Shown here: piece after piece, positions 58,469-64,000 of the stretch
How positions within the stretch are numbered: the first letter of the stretch is position 1
How the letters are laid out: each line of letters starts with the position of its first letter
Origin: Diphasiastrum complanatum
Taxonomy: Eukaryota; Streptophyta; Lycopodiopsida; Lycopodiales; Lycopodiaceae
NCBI GenBank assembly: GCA_029204225.1
Contig: CM055092.1
Location: 40,087,820 to 40,151,819 of the forward strand
DNA: 64,000 nucleotides
Direction: 5' to 3'
Program-made: the position numbers and the translations under genes
Notes under the pieces: generated by a model
The model's database searches: none
Seen by the model: the letters and a program-made list of their open reading frames with translations, nothing else
What the model was told of the DNA's origin: nothing

Positions 58469-60861
58469 TTATTTTTTCCTCCATGGACTTTGGTCTTCGG
58501 AAGGCCCGGCTGGCAGATATGTTGCGCGAACCTCTGGATGATGAGGCCTATCCTTCCTCTTGGCTTTGGCTTGGACTTGGTCTTGCATCTCAGCACCCGT
58601 ATCTGTTGGTCCTTGGTCTTGGCCTTTGGATCCTTGATCTTGACTGAACCTCCCTGCTGCTTGCTGGCTTTGGTCCTGGCTCATGTTGGCCTGTGCAGCA
58701 TAAAAAGTGGGTGGCAGTGGAATCACCACGGGGTTGGGCTGGGCCTTCTTCTCCATGTACTGTTGGCAATCCTTGAGGGATTGTTTAGCCTAGGCAAGCT
58801 CGTGAGTTGCGCTTGTCCGGTTCTTATCGAACTCTGCTTGGTAGCTGTTTAATGTTTGGCTATATACCTGCACCTAATGCCTAAAGAGATTCATCTCTAA
58901 TTGAGAGAGCGACCTTGAGTCTGGTGCAGGTTGAGCTAGCCAGACGAGCTTTTCACTTTGTAAGACTTTGACTTCTGCCCCCAGGTGCGTATTCTCTGCT
59001 TCATAAATTTGTAGTTGCGCCTGGAGTGGAGCGAGCCATTGGGACGCTTCGGATTGAAGCTCTCGCACCTTTGCGAAGGCCTCTGTCAGCACTTTGGAGA
59101 GGCTTTGAATGTATAGGTTGAGGCCATTCTCCTTCTGCTACAGCTTGACAGTCTCCCAGTGCCCTTCTTGTTCATGTTGTTGAGCTAGAATCAGCTCTTG
59201 CTACAGCTTTGTGAGTTCCGCTCGCAACTGTGTGTTGTTTGTTGCCAGGTGGAGTACCTTGCTGTCCAAAATAGCCTTGGCTACTACTGCCTCCAGGATG
59301 TATGTGCTCAAGGTCTGGTATGTCGTCGTTAAGTCGGTTGGAGCAGCCGATACGCTGGCACTAATAGGGGCTTGTGTGGTAGTGGCCCCGACAACTTGTG
59401 GAGCTCCGTCATCATTGTCTTCAATTAGGTTCTCGGGGGACCTGATGTCATCTGGGACAGTGGGATCAGCCCAATCTGGCGATGGTATAAAGATTGTCTG
59501 AACAAATGCGTCATCAGGCAATGGTTGGTTGCCCTCGGCAACCTTTGGTGGCGAAACAGGTGGGGTGAGAGAAGCAATAGTGGAAACGGGGGTGAGGACG
59601 GTTTGTCCAAATGAGAGGATAGGTGGAACAGAGGGGAACTGAAGTGTGGTGTGGAGCATGGAAGTCGAGGATGGAGCAAAAATGGTCTGGCGTGGGGGTG
59701 AAAAGTGATGACTTGCATCCACGCTAGAGTGTCCAGAGACAATTGAGAATCAGAGGGATTAAACTGGAGAGGAGCGACGGTGGCGACAGGAGCGATGGAG
59801 AATGCAATGGTGATGGAAGGGGTAATGGATAATGGAACAGAAATGGAAGTGGTTTCAACAGAGGAAACGGGAATGGAAACATAAATAGTTGTGGATGGAA
59901 CAGAAAGAGGGGTAGTGACAACAAAGACAGGAGGGGGAGGTTGCATGGAAGAAGAAGTGGTGGTGGCTGATGGAGTGGTTAGTGCAGTGGTGGTGGTGCA
60001 TCTCTGGGTAGTAGGTGAGAATGAAGATGAAGAGGTAGCGTCACACATTCGTTTGTTGGCCGTTGTGTCAATAACTGCAAGTTGAGAGGAGGTGGATGCT
60101 ACAAATGCTGGATAGAGGTTAGTGTGTGGCATGATGGAAGACAGAAGGGTTGAGCGGTGGAAACCATGCACTTTTGTCTCGAAAAGTGCGTAGGCAAAAT
60201 CACACAACAGGGGGCTTGCTGTGATACGCTCACGGTTGTTGGGTTTGATGGAGATGGTTAGTTCGTGAATGAGGAAGATATGCCAGTCGTATGGCACAAC
60301 TGAGGGGCCAGAGAATGCCAGAAAGGATTTTACTATCTGACTCAGTGGCTTGGACTGTATTTTGACCTTGCAAAATGTTGAAACAACCAGAAAGTTATTC
60401 AACAGATGCGCAATCGCCTTAATGACGGGTTCCGTGATAACATCTATCAAGTAACCGTTGTTAGTCTAGATTGGAATTTCTGGTGTAGTTTGGGTGACGA
60501 AAGGTTTGATCAGACTTTTTGCCTGACGATGGGAGATGGGCTGACGGTCACCAGACATAATGCCAATGGTGATCATCGAGTTTGCGTTAATCCTGACCTT
60601 GTACGTGGTACCTTGGTATAGGAAGTGGAAGCGTGACTTCGACGCATTCCAAGTGGCATAAGCATGAAGGGCGAGGCCCATGTTAATCTCAGAATGGAAA
60701 AGCACCGAGAAAAAGTCCATTGCCTCAAGAAGTGGGCCGACTGTGTGAAGCCATGGTTGAACTAGTGTGTTAGAGGATAAGGGCTAGATCTATGTGGCCG
60801 AGGGTATTTCATGCTGGATCACCTGCTTGGTGTCATAGTCTTCAGAGGATGAGGAGACCAT
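58469..60861 (-). pseudogene. unidentified retroelement-associated ORF, about 800 codons, interrupted
   Basis: On the minus strand ATG at 60859-60861 opens MVSSSSEDYDTKQ. An N-terminal region of about 230 residues looks globular (WLHTVGPLLEAMDFFSV, LHAYATWNASKSRFHFLY, SITIGI-like GDRQPISHRQAK, ASPLLCDFAYALFETKVHG). A Ser/Thr/Pro-rich linker follows, then a helical, Gln/Glu-rich C-terminal part that could form a coiled coil, ending before TAA at 58469. There is one frameshift near 59725. Seven in-frame stops (60784, 60790, 60466, 59201, 59138, 58874, 58790) are all TAG. It has no zinc knuckle, membrane segment or catalytic motif that I see. An extra ORF of a Tat/Athila-like gypsy element is my best guess. 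Confidence 0.6.
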
Positions 60862-61136
60862 GCTAGTAGTGATAGTTAAAGGGCGAAAAGTAGGAAAAAT
60901 AGGTGGAAAAGTAGGAAAAATCGGTGGAAAAAGTAAAAAGGTGTGGAAACGACAAAAAACTGTGAACAATGAGTGTCGGATGACAAGAACTGTAGTTCAA
61001 AGCACAGATCTATGTTCAGTATGAGCAGATGATAGCTTGTAGAAAATTGGGTCACAAACATAGAATTTGAAAATTTCAGTGAAAATTTGCGCAGAGCTTC
61101 GCCAACAAAGGTGACAAATGACTCGAACTCAGCCCT

Positions 61137-61143
61137 TATATAG
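61137..61143 (-). promoter_or_regulatory. TATA box candidate upstream of the unknown ORF
   Basis: Minus-strand CCGCTATATAAGGGCTGAG is a near-ideal plant TATA context. A start site about 30 bases downstream would give a leader of roughly 250 bases before the ATG at 60861. Confidence 0.5.
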
Positions 61144-61919
61144 CGGAATTTAGAGTGCGTATTACACGAAATCCACTTTCCCTTGTTTAGTTCCATCCAA
61201 ATTTTGGCAGGGACCTTCTTCACAAAATTCTAAGACCTCAGAGAAGTCTGTGAGAGTTCATAAGGTGATTTGACTGCCCTGCGAAGGTTCTGTGAGGGTT
61301 CAGACTGTCAGCGAGGGTTCAGACTGTCTGCGAGGGTTCAACTCTTGCAGGAGGTGATCTCTTGCACAACATATTCTCATGATTGGATTTTCAAGATCAG
61401 ACCATGTAGGCAGGCTAATTTCACTGCTCTGATTCCATTTATGCACCTTGCGAAGGTTGGTAGGATGATCTTGATGCTCTGCGAAGGTTCTGAAGATTCA
61501 GTTTCTGGGAGCCCTTGCATACACTAAAAAATGATGATTCCTTCATCAGGAACTCTCGTTGAGATTTTTATGGAAGCATCTGGGTCAGATCTAGTGACTG
61601 CCCAAGTTTCAAGAGCTATCTCCCAGAGGATCTCCAAAATTCGTGAAAAAAAAACTCTTTTAGAGTGTTTTTTGACGAGATCTTGAGATTCTCTGATTTT
61701 TAAGTTTTGCAAACTAGTAATCAGCTTCATCCATGCTTGATCTGACTGCTGGTAGTTCTCTGAAAGTTTTGATGGACATCTGGTAACAGATCCATCAGTT
61801 TTGGGTGAATTTTGTCCTTAATTTGCCATAATTACTGATCGAGGTCTCTGATCTACAAATTTAGGGGACTTATTGGCATAATCTGAGTGATGACCTGCTT
61901 CCTTCTTGATTCCATCTGG

Positions 61920-61944
61920 ATCAGGATCCCTCTTGGATCCTGAT
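61920..61944. other. perfect 10-bp stem-loop after gypsy pol
   Basis: ATCAGGATCC, loop CTCTT, GGATCCTGAT. It lies about 125 bases downstream of the integrase stop. It could contribute to RNA structure at the element 3' end; no function is known to me. Confidence 0.7.
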
Positions 61945-62069
61945 GGATTTTTCTGATCTTGCCAAATCTGGCCGAATCTTGATGGATCTAGCTTGATCTT
62001 CCTAGATCTAGTGGTGATGGCCTAGCAGAATAAGTTTTCGTAACGTGCCACCACCAATCTGGATCTATC

Positions 62070-62870
62070 TCACTGCGGGGGCCAGTACCTGTGCAATCGA
62101 CTACCGTTGATGGGTGTATCGAACGGTGTCCCATCTAGCCTCTCTAAATTCACGGCTCCATGATTAAGAATTTCCTTGATCTGATAAGGACCTTCGCCTG
62201 TGAGTTTTAATTTCCTCTTGATCACCTTGGTTTTATACATCAGGACCAAATCTCCGGAGTGAAGATCCTTCTTTTGTAACTTGCGATAGTGCCATGCTTT
62301 GCGTCTTTTCTTTTCAGCTGCCAGCGCATGCACAACTAGTAAGCGTGTTTCACAGAGTTTATGTAGAGCTTCGTGGCATAGACGTAGAGATTTGGATTCA
62401 TTCAGGTGTTGTGTTGTGGCAATCCTTAATGAAGGGACTAAAAACTCTATTGGCATTATAGCATCCTGACCATATACCAATTGGAAAGGTGTTTGATCAG
62501 TGCTTCTCTTATATGCTGTCATGAATGCCCACAGAACAGCATGCAACTTATGTTCCCAATCTGATCTGCTAGCTTCAACTATTTTCATGAGCACGCTACA
62601 CAGGATCTTATTGGATGATTCTGCTTGCCCATTACCACGAGGATAATAAGGCGTACTGGTCCTATGGATCATGAAGAATTCCTCCAACAGTGGACCTTGA
62701 TGGTCTCATTGATGAAATGACTTCCATGATCACTGACTAGCTCCACCGGGCATCCAAAGCGCACAATGATATTTTCATAAAGGAACTTGGCAGTGGTCCT
62801 AGCATCAACTACTCTTACTGTCTTGGCTTCAACCCACTTGGTGAGATAGTCGGTGGCTACGATTATGTAT
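62070..62870 (-). pseudogene. Ty3/gypsy integrase core and C-terminus
   Basis: On the minus strand, the core begins with ATDYLTKWVEAKT (first Asp) and LVSDHGSHF (second Asp). A frame change near 62690 precedes RGNGQAESSNK (catalytic Glu). The C-terminal part reads DQTPFQLVYGQDAIMPIEF, then the GDLVLMYK and GEGPYQIKEI module typical of plant gypsy integrases, ending HRYWPPQ and TGA at 62070. No chromodomain follows, which argues against the chromovirus branch and fits Tat/Athila. Confidence 0.86.
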
Positions 62871-63220
62871 CAATCCTGAGTACTTCTTGTTGCAGGGTGA
62901 ATTGGACCAATGTAGCCCAATCCCCACTTTTTGAATGGTGCTTGGGCTAAGACCGGGTGAAGTAGGTTATAATTCAATCTCGTTGGTCTCCTCGCCCTTT
63001 GGCACACATCACACTTTTTCAAGTATTCCTCCGTATCCTTATGAATCGTTGGCCACCAACATCCTGATTGTAGGACCTTGCGAACTGTAATGTCGGATGC
63101 AAAATGGCCTCCACCCATGCCTTCATGAGAAAGCGAAATGATTTGGGTAGTCTCATGTGGAAGAATACATCGTTGAAGAATCGTGTCTGGTCCTCTTCGA
63201 TACAACTGGCCGACAATCAG
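62871..63220 (-). pseudogene. Ty3/gypsy integrase zinc domain
   Basis: On the minus strand: LYRRGPDTILQRCI, then the HHCC site in HEGMGGGHFASDITVRKVL and CWWPTIHKDTEEYLKKCDVC. It ends with LGYIGPIHPATRSTQD at a TGA where Trp is usual. A TAG at 63218-63220 separates it from RNase H. The zinc residues are all present. It would help integrase multimerise and bind cDNA ends. Confidence 0.85.
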
Positions 63221-64000
63221 CTAATAAGGTCTAGCCTTCAGGATCAATTTCTGCTGATCCGCCTTTGGTAGTGATTTGTCTGATTGGCCCCACATTAGAT
63301 ATTCAGCAATGTCGGCAGCCCATTCTGGTACTGTGTCCATGTAGAATAAGGCAACATCGGCCAACTCATCGTCGGGTTGGGTTGCAACCTCCTTTCCCTT
63401 GATTCGCAACACATGATTTGCCATGTAGTGTTGTTTTATCTTGCGGACTACTATCCGAAATTCAAACTCCAACAACAGAAGTAGCCATCTGGTGATTCTC
63501 CCGGTGTTGCAAGTTTTGTTAACGAGATAGAGCATGGGTTGATGGTCCGTATAAAAAGCAAAATGTATGGCCATCAAGTAGTGCCAAAAAATTTTAACCG
63601 CATAAATCATTGTCAGTGCTTCCCGCTCTGTCGTTGAATAATTCATTTCTGTATCACTGAGCTATCGGCTTGCAAATCAGATTGAAAAATTATTTTTGTG
63701 TTCTCTAGGCTGGGTTAAGACTGCTCCAACTGCATACTTCGATCCGTCCGTATGCACGTGAAACTCAATGGACCAATTGGGTGGACGTAAGATCGGTGCT
63801 GAAGCCAATGCATCCTTAAGCTTTTGGAAAGCCTTTAGGGCTTCCTCGTTCCAATGTGGATCCGTTGTGAGTTTGTAAATTGGTTGGGCTAACTCCACAA
63901 AATCAAGAATGAAGATCCTATAATAGTTAGCATGACCCATGAAGATGTAGACTTCGCGGATCATTCTCGGTGGTGGTAGATCAACAATGATCCTGATCTT
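63221..64000 (-). pseudogene. Ty3/gypsy RT end and RNase H
   Basis: Enters from the right edge with the RT thumb motif (GHANYYRIFILDFVELAQP, TTDPHWNEEALKAFQKLK). RNase H follows: HVHTDGSKYAVGAVLTQ, a TGA and a TAG near 63675 and 63660, then MNYSTTEREALTMIYAV and FYTDHQPMLYLVNK. The RT catalytic core, protease and gag would lie beyond 64000. The element is decayed but recognisable throughout. Confidence 0.86.

Larger units (their letters stand above)
60862..62069 (-). other. region between gypsy pol and the unknown ORF; possible LTR
   Basis: No catalytic domain. A strong TATA candidate (CTATATAAGGG) lies on the minus strand at 61137-61143, about 280 bases before the ORF start. A short GCGARGGTTC repeat occurs about four times at 61278-61345 and again near 61450-61490. 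GTGGAAAAGTAGGAAAAAT-type words repeat near 60890-60940. A 68-codon minus frame (61524-61730) is unassigned. It may be the LTR of the pol element or the leader of the next one. Confidence 0.45.

Noticed and set aside
58469-60861. Envelope-like protein next to gypsy pol
   Set aside because: No signal peptide or membrane-spanning segment is visible in either frame, so position alone does not justify an envelope call.
58469-60861. TAG read as an amino acid (stop codon reassignment)
   Set aside because: Nuclear plant genes use the standard code, neighbouring elements end in all three stops, and CAG-to-TAG decay explains the pattern.

Overview
The window is repeat-dense, AT-rich nuclear DNA from a plant, almost certainly a species with a large genome. 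The evidence is retrotransposon type. Ty1/copia primer-binding sites match plant initiator-Met tRNA, and a Ty3/gypsy site resembles the tRNA-Asp site of the Tat/Athila branch. The elements carry 5-bp target duplications, and one reading frame has decayed in a way that fits plant CHG methylation. I cannot name the species; a gymnosperm would fit but is not shown. No intact, recognisable host gene was found. I use private letters (A, B, C ...) for element families.

Layout. 1-10.9 kb is a patchwork of truncated copia pieces: J (+), M LTR copies in opposite orientation around a G-type RT-RNase H (+) and a K-type RT-RNase H (-), element L (gag-protease joined to unrelated DNA), and a G-type integrase-RT. 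10.9-14.8 kb is the 5' half of a Ty3/gypsy element: LTR, primer site, a 1.1-kb degenerate satellite in the leader, a C-rich leader and gag. 15.3-17.3 kb holds two reversed copia gag remnants and an LTR with 91-bp tandem repeats. 17.3-30.8 kb is mostly non-coding, with two long CT/GA microsatellites, an LTR fragment, a small signal-peptide ORF behind a TATA box, possible minus-strand exons and a degenerate tandem repeat.

30.8-53.9 kb is a nest of copia elements. Element A (-), whose RT-RNase H is replaced by unrelated sequence, is split by element B (+) with a 5-bp target duplication. Element C (+) is split by element D (-). D is the centrepiece: 6,431 bp, two 655-bp LTRs that read as identical, perfect CTTCC target duplications, a perfect primer site, a polypurine tract and an uninterrupted 1,317-residue gag-protease-integrase-RT-RNase H polyprotein. 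Two related degenerate copies (E, F) follow, and F is fused to a G-type LTR.

53.9-58.4 kb has non-coding DNA, the 3' end and long LTR of family H, and another G-type 3' end. 58.4-64 kb (all -) has a decayed Ty3/gypsy pol (RNase H, integrase) and a separate ORF of about 800 codons of unknown family, interrupted by one frameshift and seven stops, all TAG.

Functionally this is a record of retrotransposition, nesting and decay. Only D looks capable of encoding all functions for its own movement. The least explained material is the gypsy-associated ORF, the foreign segments in A and L, and the leader satellite.
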